Positions 1 to 9,584 of a stretch of 64,000 bases of DNA are shown here, piece by piece. The notes below the pieces were generated by a model that was not told the origin of the DNA, made no database searches, and saw only the letters and a list, made by a program, of their open reading frames with translations. This DNA is from Noviherbaspirillum humi. Lineage in GTDB: Bacteria; Pseudomonadota; Gammaproteobacteria; Burkholderiales; Burkholderiaceae_D. The position numbers and the translations under genes are program-made. Every line of letters starts with the position of its first letter. Positions within the stretch are counted from its first letter, which is position 1. Where the stretch lies: positions 89,839 through 153,838 of the forward strand of contig NZ_FZOT01000015.1 in assembly GCF_900188095.1 (NCBI RefSeq). The letters are read 5' to 3'.

Positions 1-429
1 CTGACACTGAACCTGCTGCCGGCAATGGATGTGGCCCAGGTGCTGATTGAAGGCAAGAAAACCCTGCGCAAAAATCTCGGCAACCTGCTGGCGCAATGGC
101 TGCCGGCGCGCTTGGCGGAGGGATGGCTGGCTGCCAACGATTTCTCCGCCGAGGCGCGACTGGCCGACATGCCGGACAAGGCCCTGCGCCGGCTGGGAGA
201 ATCCCTCAACGGCTGGCGCATCGTGCCGAACGGGTCGGAGGGCTATCGCAAGGCGGAAGTCACCTTGGGCGGCGTCGACACGCGCGAACTGTCGCAGCAG
301 ACCATGATGGCGAGCAAGTCAGAAGGTCTGTACTTCATCGGCGAGGCGGTGGATGTGACCGGCTGGCTGGGCGGCTACAACTTCCAGTGGGCGTGGTCGT
401 CCGGTGTGGCGGCGGGGCTGTCGGTCTGA
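1..429 (+). CDS. HI0933/BaiN-family flavoprotein, C-terminal part
   Basis: The reading frame is open from the first base, so the 5' end lies outside the window and 142 codons remain. The C-terminus carries the [16 protein letters not shown] pattern followed by a W-SG-AAG stretch. That is the FAD-binding closing motif of the HI0933-like/BaiN NAD(P)/FAD-dependent oxidoreductases, soluble flavoproteins of poorly defined substrate. The usual family length is about 400 residues, so roughly two thirds is missing here. The gene ends just before the rpsU promoter and is read in the same direction. The family assignment rests on this last stretch only; the substrate cannot be given. Confidence 0.8.
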   Translation: MTLNLLPAMDVAQVLIEGKKTLRKNLGNLLAQWLPARLAEGWLAANDFSAEARLADMPDKALRRLGESLNGWRIVPNGSEGYRKAEVTLGGVDTRELSQQTMMASKSEGLYFIGEAVDVTGWLGGYNFQWAWSSGVAAGLSV

Positions 430-444
430 ACCCGCGAAAATCTG

Positions 445-473
445 TTGAGCCGCTTGCGAATTGCTGTTATAGT
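445..473 (+). promoter_or_regulatory. Sigma-70 promoter of rpsU
   Basis: TTGAGC (445-450) and TATAGT (468-473) are separated by exactly 17 bases. They lie about 43 bases upstream of the rpsU start, between the flavoprotein stop and the ribosomal gene. The hexamers match the consensus well and the spacing is ideal. This suggests rpsU starts its own transcript. Confidence 0.65.
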
Positions 474-515
474 GGCGAACTTTCCTTCAGACCCATCGGT
501 TTAGATAGAGCTTAC

Positions 516-728
516 ATGACCACAATTCGCCTTAAAGAAAACGAGCCGTTCGAAGTCGCCATGCGTCGCTTCAAGCGCACCATCGAAAAAACCGGTTTGC
601 TGACCGAGTTGCGTGCGCGCGAGTTCTATGAGAAGCCGACTGCCGAGCGCAAGCGTAAGCTCGCCGCTGCCGTGAAGCGCCACTACAAGCGCATCCGCAG
701 CCAGCAATTGCCCAAGAAGCTCTACTGA
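516..728 (+). CDS. rpsU: 30S ribosomal protein S21
   Basis: This is a 70-residue, strongly basic protein beginning [20 protein letters not shown] and ending QQLPKKLY, which is S21 at its normal length. S21 sits on the platform of the small subunit near the 16S anti-Shine-Dalgarno region and helps start translation. The ATG at 516 is set by homology. The gene heads the rpsU-yqeY-dnaG-rpoD order common in betaproteobacteria. It has its own promoter at 445-473 and is followed by a terminator-like hairpin at 761-790, so much of its transcription may stop before yqeY. Confidence 0.98.
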   Translation: MTTIRLKENEPFEVAMRRFKRTIEKTGLLTELRAREFYEKPTAERKRKLAAAVKRHYKRIRSQQLPKKLY

Positions 729-758
729 TTCTTGCCGCACCCAGCGTGCGGTCGAATG

Positions 759-793
759 CAAACCCGCTCCGGAATCGTCCGCAGCGGGTTTTG
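759..793 (+). terminator. Hairpin terminator after rpsU
   Basis: AACCCGCT (761-768) pairs with AGCGGGTT (783-790) and the second arm runs into TTTT. A smaller hairpin, CCGCAC/GTGCGG at 735-751, precedes it. It lies 33 bases after the rpsU stop and would separate high-level rpsU transcription from yqeY-dnaG. Confidence 0.6.
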
Positions 794-905
794 ACGTTTA
801 GGGCATTGTCAAACATCAAATCCGCCGGGATTTGCCTATACGCATTTGTTCCATTGTGCAAAGATAAGCGTGGTAGGCCTTTCCGGCTTGCATGACGGAG
901 TTCGC

Positions 906-1355
906 ATGAGCCTCAAAGAGAAAATCACCGAAGACATGAAAGCCGCTATGCGCGCCAAGGATGCCGGCCGCCTCGGCACCATCCGCCTGCTCACCGCGGC
1001 AATGAAGCAGAAGGAAGTCGACGAGCGCATCGAGCTCACCGACGCGCACGTTCTGGCCATCATCGAGAAGATGATCAAGCAGCGCAAGGATTCGATCAGC
1101 CAGTTCGAAGCCGGCGGCCGCCAGGACCTGGCCGATGTCGAGAAGGCCGAGCTCGCCGTGCTGGCCGAATACATGCCGGCCGGCCTGTCGGACGCCGAGA
1201 TCGAGGCTGAAGTCGCCAATGCCGTAGCCGCGACCGGCGCCGCCGGCCCGCAGGACATGGGCAAGGTGATGGGCGTGCTCAAGCCGAAGCTGGCGGGCCG
1301 CGCCGACATGACCAAGGTATCCGGACTGGTCAAGGCTGCACTCGCCAAAGGTTGA
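906..1355 (+). CDS. yqeY: GatB/YqeY-domain protein
   Basis: This 149-residue protein is MSLKEKITEDMKAAMRAKDA at the start, with the family signature RLLTAAMKQKEVDE and the later EYMPAGLSDAEIE. It belongs to the GatB/YqeY family, which shares the tRNA-binding tail domain of the amidotransferase subunit GatB. Stand-alone YqeY proteins lie beside rpsU and dnaG in many bacteria and may act on tRNA, but the role is not established. The length is normal for the family. The ATG at 906 is used; an earlier in-frame ATG at 846 would add 20 non-conserved residues. The dnaG start follows 32 bases downstream, so the two are probably cotranscribed. Confidence 0.93.
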   Translation: MSLKEKITEDMKAAMRAKDAGRLGTIRLLTAAMKQKEVDERIELTDAHVLAIIEKMIKQRKDSISQFEAGGRQDLADVEKAELAVLAEYMPAGLSDAEIEAEVANAVAATGAAGPQDMGKVMGVLKPKLAGRADMTKVSGLVKAALAKG

Positions 1356-1387
1356 TCATCTTCCCATCGCTTTATTGCTGACGCCGC

Positions 1388-3178
1388 GTGATTCCGCAGT
1401 CTTTCATCCAGGACCTCTTGAACCGCGTCGACATCGTCGACGTGGTAGGCCGCTACGTGCAGTTGAAAAAGGGCGGCGCCAACTTCATGGGGCTGTGTCC
1501 TTTTCACAATGAAAAATCGCCCAGCTTCACCGTCAGCCCGACCAAGCAGTTCTACCACTGCTTCGGCTGCGGTGCCCATGGAACGGCGATTGGTTTCCTG
1601 ATTGAATTTTCCGGCCTCGGCTTTGTCGAAGCCGTGAAGGATCTGGCGCAAAACGTCGGCATGACGGTGCCCGAAGAGGATCGCCTGCTGCCGGCGCAGC
1701 GCGCCGAGGTGCAGGCGAAGAGCTTGGCCTTGTCGGACGTGATGACGCGCGCCTGCGACTTCTACCGCCAGCAATTGCGCGGTGCGCCGGCAGCCATTGC
1801 TTACCTCAAGGGGCGGGGACTCACCGGCGAAATCGCCGCCCGTTTCGGCCTCGGTTTCGCGCCGCCCGGCTGGGACAACTTGCGGACCGTCTTTTCCGAC
1901 TACGACAGCCCGGCGCTGGTCGAGGCCGGACTGGTGATCGACCGCGAGGAAGACGGCGGCCCGCGCAAGCGTTATGACCGCTTCCGCGAGCGGATCATGT
2001 TCCCGATTCGAAATACCAAAGGTCAAGTCATTGCCTTCGGCGGCCGTGTGCTGGACGGGGGCGAGCCCAAATACTTGAATTCACCCGAGACGCCCCTATT
2101 TCAAAAGGGAAGCGAGCTTTACGGGCTGTTCGAGGCACGGCAGGCGATCCGCGCTGCGGGCTATGTGCTGGTGACCGAAGGTTACATGGATGTGGTGGCA
2201 CTGGCGCAGCTCGGATTTCCGCAGGCAGTGGCGACGCTCGGCACCGCCTGCACACCGACCCATGTGCAGAAGCTGCTGCGCCAGACCGACCAGGTGGTGT
2301 TCAGCTTCGACGGCGATGCCGCCGGCCGCCGCGCTGCCCGCAGGGCGCTGGAAGCCTGTCTGCCGCATGCCACCGACAACCGGACGCTGAAATTCCTGTT
2401 CCTGCCGGCGGAGCATGACCCGGACAGCTACGTGCGCGAACATGGCGCCGCCGCCTTCGAGCAGCAGGTGCGCGACGCGATGCCGCTGTCGCAATTCCTG
2501 CTCAACGAGGCGCTGGGCGACAACGACCTCGACAGTTCGGAAGGCCGGGCGAGGGCACAGTTCGATGCCAAGCCGCTGCTGCAGGCGATGCCGCCTTCGG
2601 CCCTGCGGCTGCAACTCGTGCGCAGCCTGGCGCAGAAGACCGGCACCGCGCCGGGCGAGATCGAGGCGCTGTTCGAACTGGCGCAGCCGGTGGCCAAGGC
2701 GAGGAAGGTTGCGCCGAAGACCAAGCGCACCCCGCCCATGGGTCTGGAGCGGCAGATGATGCGCCTGCTGGTGGCTCAGCCCTTGCTATCGTCCGAACTG
2801 GACGAAGAGGCAATCGGCGCGGTTGCGCAGCTTGCGCCGGACAACGCCGAGATGCTGCGCACGTTGATAGGCTGCTGCAAGGCGCTGGGCGAGAGGGCCA
2901 ATTTCGCCGCCCTGGCCGAGCAGTTGCGCCAAACGCATTCGGAGTTCGACGCGCTGGTTGCCGAAATCGCCGGCGAAACCGAATCGGATGCGGCAGCGGC
3001 GCGGCTGGAATTGCTTGGTGCGGTGCGCCAGGCGAAGATGCAGGTGATGAAGGCTGAGATGGACAGTTTGGCAGCGCAAGGGTTGTCCGGCGATGAGGCG
3101 AAGCACCGCTATCGGGCGCTGATGCAGCAGCTGGAGCAACTACGGCGCGAGGCTGCGGTCGAAAACATGCCGCGCTGA
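1388..3178 (+). CDS. dnaG: DNA primase
   Basis: This is a 596-residue DnaG that makes RNA primers for replication at the fork with DnaB helicase. The N-terminal CHC2 zinc finger is visible as C37-x2-H40 and C58-x2-C61. The catalytic TOPRIM core follows, with the acidic motifs EGYMDVVAL and SFDGDAAG. A helicase-binding C-terminal region fills the last 150 residues and is rich in Gln, Glu and Leu. It starts with GTG at 1388, directly reading IPQSFIQDLLNRVDIVDVV as in other primases. It lies between yqeY and rpoD, the classical macromolecular-synthesis arrangement. Confidence 0.98.
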   Translation: MIPQSFIQDLLNRVDIVDVVGRYVQLKKGGANFMGLCPFHNEKSPSFTVSPTKQFYHCFGCGAHGTAIGFLIEFSGLGFVEAVKDLAQNVGMTVPEEDRLLPAQRAEVQAKSLALSDVMTRACDFYRQQLRGAPAAIAYLKGRGLTGEIAARFGLGFAPPGWDNLRTVFSDYDSPALVEAGLVIDREEDGGPRKRYDRFRERIMFPIRNTKGQVIAFGGRVLDGGEPKYLNSPETPLFQKGSELYGLFEARQAIRAAGYVLVTEGYMDVVALAQLGFPQAVATLGTACTPTHVQKLLRQTDQVVFSFDGDAAGRRAARRALEACLPHATDNRTLKFLFLPAEHDPDSYVREHGAAAFEQQVRDAMPLSQFLLNEALGDNDLDSSEGRARAQFDAKPLLQAMPPSALRLQLVRSLAQKTGTAPGEIEALFELAQPVAKARKVAPKTKRTPPMGLERQMMRLLVAQPLLSSELDEEAIGAVAQLAPDNAEMLRTLIGCCKALGERANFAALAEQLRQTHSEFDALVAEIAGETESDAAAARLELLGAVRQAKMQVMKAEMDSLAAQGLSGDEAKHRYRALMQQLEQLRREAAVENMPR

Positions 3179-3214
3179 TCCAACTGGCTTAAAATGAGGC
3201 AATATTGCTCCGTA

Positions 3215-3223
3215 TGCTATACT
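3215..3223 (+). promoter_or_regulatory. Extended -10 promoter candidate for rpoD
   Basis: The string TGCTATACT carries a TATACT -10 box at 3218-3223 preceded by TG one base upstream. No convincing -35 box is visible at 16-18 bases. It lies in the 228-base dnaG-rpoD gap, about 184 bases before the rpoD ATG, and would give sigma factor its own transcript. A long 5' leader results; I see no clear terminator hairpin in it. Confidence 0.45.
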
Positions 3224-3406
3224 TAAAGGCTTTCGATTCAAGGCCTTAGATTGATTTTTCCGGCTCGGACAAGGCGCGAAGAGGGTTTGGCAGCGCTTCA
3301 GAACGAACCGGCGAGTGCAGCAACGCTTCAAGGGACAGTGACTAAAGATTAATCAGCTCAGCGGCGCGAGCAATGCCCGCAGGAGCCCACAGTTGGTATT
3401 GATGCC

Positions 3407-5920
<2,514 letters not shown>

Positions 5921-5927
5921 TCAGGAA

Positions 5928-5971
5928 CGCCGTCGCCGGCATGAGCTATTTCATGCAGGAAGGTGACGGCG
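5928..5971 (+). terminator. Compound hairpin between rpoD and tRNA
   Basis: CGCCGTC (5928-5934) pairs with GACGGCG (5965-5971). Inside it GCATGA (5939-5944) pairs with TCATGC (5951-5956). It starts 8 bases after the rpoD stop. No T tract follows, so it may be a weak terminator, a processing site or an mRNA 3' end stabiliser. Confidence 0.4.
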
Positions 5972-5993
5972 CTTCGTGTATCATTGCGACCTC

Positions 5994-6072
<79 letters not shown>

Positions 6073-6094
6073 AAAATTTATGTCGTGTTATCGA

Positions 6095-6125
6095 GGGGAA
6101 GATGAGGAATCATCTTCCCCTTTTT
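6095..6125 (+). terminator. Intrinsic terminator after the tRNA
   Basis: GGGGAAGATGA (6095-6105) and TCATCTTCCCC (6110-6120) form a perfect 11-bp stem with a GGAA loop, followed by TTTTT. It closes the tRNA transcript 22 bases after CCA. It is the last native-looking element before the AT-rich island. Between it and the next gene end at 6321 I see only AT-rich sequence with no supported gene. Confidence 0.9.
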
Positions 6126-6320
6126 GTTTGTGGCTCCTTCTCCGCTGAATCTATGTTCAAAAGAGGATGCCGATGCTATCGAAAGAGATTAAAAAATAAA
6201 TAGCACTCGCAAATCAGCGGAAAGAAACGTCGGGTTTTCGAACTTTGAACATGCGCAAGGATTTGGACCTGAGCGGAAGGGACCTTTCCGATTTGAAGCG
6301 GTGGTGAAGCAAAGTTATGG

Positions 6321-6566
6321 CTACCCCGGTGCTGGCGCAGTAAATGTAAAATAAATGCCGAGGGCAAGTAATGCTGGGAAGATAAGAAGAGCAATTCTTA
6401 CCGAAATCCTGTACCAAGACTGAGAATGGAACCGTTGCACGAAGCCGAGCAAGAAAAGCATTATTTGCAGCGCGGAGACAACATAAAAAATCCAGGAAAC
6501 TCCACTCGTGTCTGACATCACGGCAAGTATCGTTCTAAATATTTCCAACGAAGTTGGCGGCGTCAT
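6321..6566 (-). CDS. Small two-helix membrane protein, immunity candidate
   Basis: This 81-residue protein has two strong hydrophobic segments, roughly residues 24-42 and 55-74, separated by a basic loop (FHSQSWYRISVR). I do not recognise a family. It can be aligned by eye with the product of 7774-8004: both keep F-TI--V--D-S-V, a WYRI or LYRI motif before the second helix, and a GIYF/GFYF ending followed by Pro-Ala. That suggests duplication. It is the last gene of the minus-strand PAAR/effector row. Duplicated small membrane proteins beside a putative toxin are often immunity proteins, which is inference here. The start could also be Met17. Confidence 0.55.
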   Translation of the reverse strand: MTPPTSLEIFRTILAVMSDTSGVSWIFYVVSALQIMLFLLGFVQRFHSQSWYRISVRIALLIFPALLALGIYFTFTAPAPG

Positions 6567-6619
6567 TTCTCTTTACCCCGGCTTCTTAACATGCTCATGA
6601 TTGAGATACGCACTACGTA

Positions 6620-7024
6620 TCAAATGCAAATTTCCGCTTGCCACGCCCTGAACTTCTTGACCTCACCATCGAACTTAATGAGGCTTTGTCCTGTTGGAAG
6701 TGATCCCCTCACAACCCGCCCATTTGACAGAAGAGCGATATAGTCGAATCGACAGTCAAAGGTTTTACCATCGGACTTATTGAGGATGATTTCTTTCGTC
6801 CCGTAGCGAAGGTCGTCCCAAACTACGCATCCAATTTGGCAGGTCTTAGGATCAATCCGCCGATTCAGGTCAAGAAGCTGATTCTCGCCTAGGAAAAATA
6901 CCGACTCACTATTTGAAAGTGGGGCGCGGGGCGATGTATTCCGAGCCTCTGCTTTGCCCAGTGCAACGCAAAATGCGATGCCTGTGAAGTAAAAAATTCG
7001 CTTGGACTTTGTGGCGGCAGACAT
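6620..7024 (-). CDS. Exported protein of unknown function in the PAAR island
   Basis: This 134-residue protein has a basic N-terminus (MSAATKSKRI), a hydrophobic stretch FYFTGIAFCVALG and an Ala-rich end. This looks like a Sec signal peptide cleaved near AEA. The mature part has four Cys (CQIGC, FDC and near the C-terminal end) that could form disulfides in the periplasm. No family is recognised. It lies in the same direction as the PAAR and putative effector genes, and its AT content matches theirs. A periplasmic immunity protein against a cell-wall or periplasm-acting toxin would fit, but nothing in the sequence proves it. No good ribosome-binding site is seen. Confidence 0.5.
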   Translation of the reverse strand: MSAATKSKRIFYFTGIAFCVALGKAEARNTSPRAPLSNSESVFFLGENQLLDLNRRIDPKTCQIGCVVWDDLRYGTKEIILNKSDGKTFDCRFDYIALLSNGRVVRGSLPTGQSLIKFDGEVKKFRAWQAEICI

Positions 7025-7211
7025 AGCGAAGCGAGCGACTAAAGTTTAATTTTGTGGCATTCAACAAGCTTGGTTGTACTATGGTTGTTCAGTAGTTCGA
7101 ATCCATTGAAGTTTTCAAGCAGCGTCGTTGTCGTGGCCGTTAGGATGCTCGGATCGAGTGGTTACTCTTGCGTAAATGACCGGCCCGGCGCTCCTGCTCA
7201 GCACTCGTTTG

Positions 7212-7729
7212 TCAAACCGCGGCTCGCTTAAAGAAATAAAAAGTGATACATGCTTCAGCAATTCCTATCCACACCACAAATAATGCACTCAATGCCATAT
7301 CAAAGATTTTTAGGGCAGTAGCCGAAAGCCTGTGCTTGAGATTTTCAGTAATCGGCAAAATAAAAATTAAGCTTAAGCAAACGGCCTGGAAGAAATAAAC
7401 GGTGTATGTACCTTCGAAAAGGTCGAAAAGGGAGTGCCTATCCTCGGTTGAAAAAAATTGCAATAGCCAAAAAAAGAACGGAGCAGAGACAGATGCTATT
7501 AGGAAAAATTTTTCGCTGGAAAATTCAACATGTACCCAAGCGTGATGCCAGCGATGGCGAAGATCCAAATATAGAGTCCGAAAAAATGGCGAAAGTAACT
7601 GCCCATAAAGCCGCTTGGAACAAGTATGGGCATTAACATCCAACTGCTCAAAAGCGCTAAAAAAAAGGCCGATATGTTAAAGAATGTTTGAGCAACACAA
7701 ACATATATTTTTTTGTAGGCTTCTTGCAT
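7212..7729 (-). pseudogene. Frameshifted polytopic membrane protein gene
   Basis: Two overlapping minus-strand frames together make one membrane protein of about 172 residues. The first part (from 7729, MQEAYKKIYVCVAQTFFNIS) has two hydrophobic segments and stops at 7499-7501. The second part continues in the -1 frame as FLIASVSAPFFFWLLQFF with two more segments and ends at 7212. The junction is the run AAAAATTTTT at 7504-7513. On the coding strand the in-frame heptamer A-AAT-TTT fits the X-XXY-YYZ pattern of programmed -1 frameshifting, directly before the stop. An indel mutation or a sequencing error in the homopolymers is at least as likely. The function is unknown; it is part of the PAAR-linked row. 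Confidence 0.5.
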
Positions 7730-7773
7730 ACACCATTTCTTCTAATTACGCTGAGATTACGGTCGGTTTCGGT

Positions 7774-8004
7774 CTACGCAGGCGGCCTTGAAACAAAATA
7801 AAAGCCCACGCAAAAAAAAGCCGGAATTAAGCCCAATAGAAATAAAGTGAATATTCGGTATAACCGATTGTTCCACGCCTTTTGGAATAAACCAAAGATT
7901 AACGCAGACAGGTAGCAAAGAAAAATTAATATGGTGACTATCGACTCGTCGCCGAGCACCCCCCAGATAGTGAAAAACGCTTTTGCATCATTGATTAAAT
8001 TCAT
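7774..8004 (-). CDS. Small two-helix membrane protein, paralogue of 6321-6566 product
   Basis: From the ATG at 8004 this is a 76-residue protein beginning MNLINDAKAFFTIWGVLGDE. It has hydrophobic segments near residues 19-37 and 49-68 and ends GFYFVSRPPA. GGAA lies about 7 bases upstream of this start. A longer form from 8034 is possible. The start overlaps the end of the putative effector gene by 17 bases, so the two are very probably translated together. By-eye alignment with the 6321-6566 product shows shared TI--V--D-S-V, YRI and G-YF elements. Tight linkage to the effector makes it the best immunity candidate in the island, as inference. Confidence 0.6.
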   Translation of the reverse strand: MNLINDAKAFFTIWGVLGDESIVTILIFLCYLSALIFGLFQKAWNNRLYRIFTLFLLGLIPAFFCVGFYFVSRPPA

Positions 8005-8824
8005 GAAAATTCCATCGATAGAACATGAACTCACTTAGCTTGTCGTCGTAACGCCGTTTGCTAGTCAAGTTTTCATAATCCCACTTCCCGATTTTGTTTT
8101 TTGAATACTTACCACGCTCTATTGGTAGTCCAGCGTATAACCTATCTTGCGGATCGGCTGGATTTCTGCCGAATATTTTCATTAACTTTGGAGTAATAAA
8201 GTGAATCGTGTTATTCGAATTTCCTTGGAAGATTTCGATTTCTTTGTCAGAGGTTGATATGGTTAGCTGTATGTGATGCGCCACGTTGACAGCGCTATCG
8301 CGCTTCACTGCTAAAGCTTTTCCTTGTAAGTCATTGGCCTGTGCCAGAACATCTCCCGGCACTAACTCTTCTGGTTCGCTAACCAAGATCGTATTGGCCC
8401 CTTTACGCTGCATGTCAGGCGCGCCATAGGTGAGCATCACCATTTCGGAAAACCCGTAGATGTTCGACGCATAGCGATCGTGATGCTCGGCGCTGTAGAT
8501 TTCCATGTTGCGGTAAGTTCGCACGCCTGTCGTCAGCTTGACCGGGAGCCCCTTGGACGAGGCGTACTCGCATAGCACGCGGATGGCGAAATCCTCGCAG
8601 GTGAATCGGTTACTGCGAATATCGCCATCTTTATTCCAATACTGTTCGGTCCGTAATCGCTCAGCGATAGGCTTAACACTCTTTTGGAAATCTGCTATAT
8701 CGGCCTCCGTCCAGAATCTGACCGTCTTCCAAAAAACTTTGAGTTTGATGCTGACGCCTTCTTTATCCGCTTTAGGCGTCAAGGCAATAGAGCGGACCAT
8801 AAGCGTGGATAAGGCAGCGCTCAT
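7988..8824 (-). CDS. Putative papain-like T6SS effector
   Basis: This protein has 278 residues from the ATG at 8824, whose ATGA overlaps the PAAR stop. The centre has RFTCEDFAIRVLCEYASS (C76), then VPGDVLAQ (155-162), AHHIQLTI (H183/H184) and EIFQGNSN (Q200/N202). A Cys on a helix, a GD turn and a His-bearing strand in this order resemble NlpC/P60 or papain-like cysteine hydrolases, many of which are cell-wall amidases. I could not place it in a named family, and a transglutaminase-like fold is an alternative. Translational coupling to a PAAR protein and to a small membrane protein suggests a secreted toxin with immunity. No signal peptide is seen, as expected for a PAAR-carried effector. Confidence 0.6.
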   Translation of the reverse strand: MSAALSTLMVRSIALTPKADKEGVSIKLKVFWKTVRFWTEADIADFQKSVKPIAERLRTEQYWNKDGDIRSNRFTCEDFAIRVLCEYASSKGLPVKLTTGVRTYRNMEIYSAEHHDRYASNIYGFSEMVMLTYGAPDMQRKGANTILVSEPEELVPGDVLAQANDLQGKALAVKRDSAVNVAHHIQLTISTSDKEIEIFQGNSNNTIHFITPKLMKIFGRNPADPQDRLYAGLPIERGKYSKNKIGKWDYENLTSKRRYDDKLSEFMFYRWNFHEFNQ

Positions 8825-9363
8825 CCGAGAGCCTTTCCGCCGATCTCGCAATCGAACGTATCGCCACTATCGCCAGCGATGAGCTGCGTTTTTCCATCCT
8901 GGCAGGTCTTCCCTTCGATCACTGCCCCTCGGGCGTCGGTGAGCCGGTAAGGGATGCCTTCAAGCGGCTGGCCGTCCTCATTTAGCAGAATCACATGCTG
9001 GTCATGCTCGCACTCTTCATGTCTGCGAGGAGAAAGTACCTTGACCCATTCGCCTGCGTCGTTCTGGCGGTATGTATCTCCACCATCTTCACCGCTTTCA
9101 CTCGACCAGCCGTGAACATCATTCAACGTAGAAATCAGCGGACAACCGGCCGTGGTGATGTTTCCGTGATGGGGAATGTTCCTCCCGTTGGGGAGCTTAA
9201 TGCGGGAATGCGCTTCCACGATCTGGCAGCGCTTGCGGCAGGCCATTTGGGCACCGTAGAAAGTCAGTTCCCTTCCGTGGCTGGTGAGTCCGGGCATGGC
9301 CTCAACCACTGTGCCACCGCACGCTGCTTTATCGCCAAGGCGAATCCAACCGATTATCTTCAT
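8821..9363 (-). CDS. PAAR-domain spike-tip protein with C-terminal extension
   Basis: This is a 180-residue protein. Residues 1-80 carry PAAR-type repeats: GWIRLGDKAACGGTVVEAMP, then RIKLPNGRNIPHHGN and CPLISTLND. PAAR proteins sharpen the VgrG spike of the type VI secretion system and carry effectors. Cys and His residues (C14, C42 or C46, H65/H66, C74) could hold the tip zinc. Residues 115-180 (HDQHVILLNEDGQPLEGIPY onward) look like a transthyretin-like beta domain found at the end of some VgrG/PAAR proteins. This is probably the adaptor for the effector encoded next. It is the first gene of the minus-strand island row. No VgrG or T6SS structural gene is in the window. Confidence 0.85.
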   Translation of the reverse strand: MKIIGWIRLGDKAACGGTVVEAMPGLTSHGRELTFYGAQMACRKRCQIVEAHSRIKLPNGRNIPHHGNITTAGCPLISTLNDVHGWSSESGEDGGDTYRQNDAGEWVKVLSPRRHEECEHDQHVILLNEDGQPLEGIPYRLTDARGAVIEGKTCQDGKTQLIAGDSGDTFDCEIGGKALG

Positions 9364-9546
9364 GCCTCAATCTGCGCCGCCACAAAATTAATATATTAAC
9401 AATAACGAAGCTGTGAACACCTATGTGCGTTGGAAAAGCAACAACCGCCCATGAGGACGGTGTGAGCACGATGGGGATCTTTGAATAAGGAATTGGTGAG
9501 AAGTCGCGGTGCTGAATACCGAAGCACCCATGACCTTGAAGCGGGG

Positions 9547-9575
9547 ACCGGATGCTGCAAATCGCGGCATCCGGT
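9547..9575 (-). terminator. Perfect 9-bp hairpin after dabA
   Basis: ACCGGATGC (9547-9555) and GCATCCGGT (9567-9575) form a perfect stem with an 11-base loop, 10 bases beyond the dabA stop. On the minus strand no T tract follows, so it may end transcription poorly or only protect the 3' end. It also separates the dab operon from the AT-rich island. The stretch 9364-9546 holds no gene I can support. Confidence 0.5.
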
Positions 9576-9584
9576 ATTTGGGTT

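Noticed and set aside
6176..6417. Two short minus-strand frames just after the tRNA terminator
   Set aside because: No ribosome-binding site, no recognisable fold and overlapping frames in AT-rich DNA; they look like chance openings.
9364..9546. Direct repeat of the tRNA 3' end as an attachment site
   Set aside because: I looked for the last bases of the tRNA in the region right of the island and found no convincing copy, so no att site is claimed.
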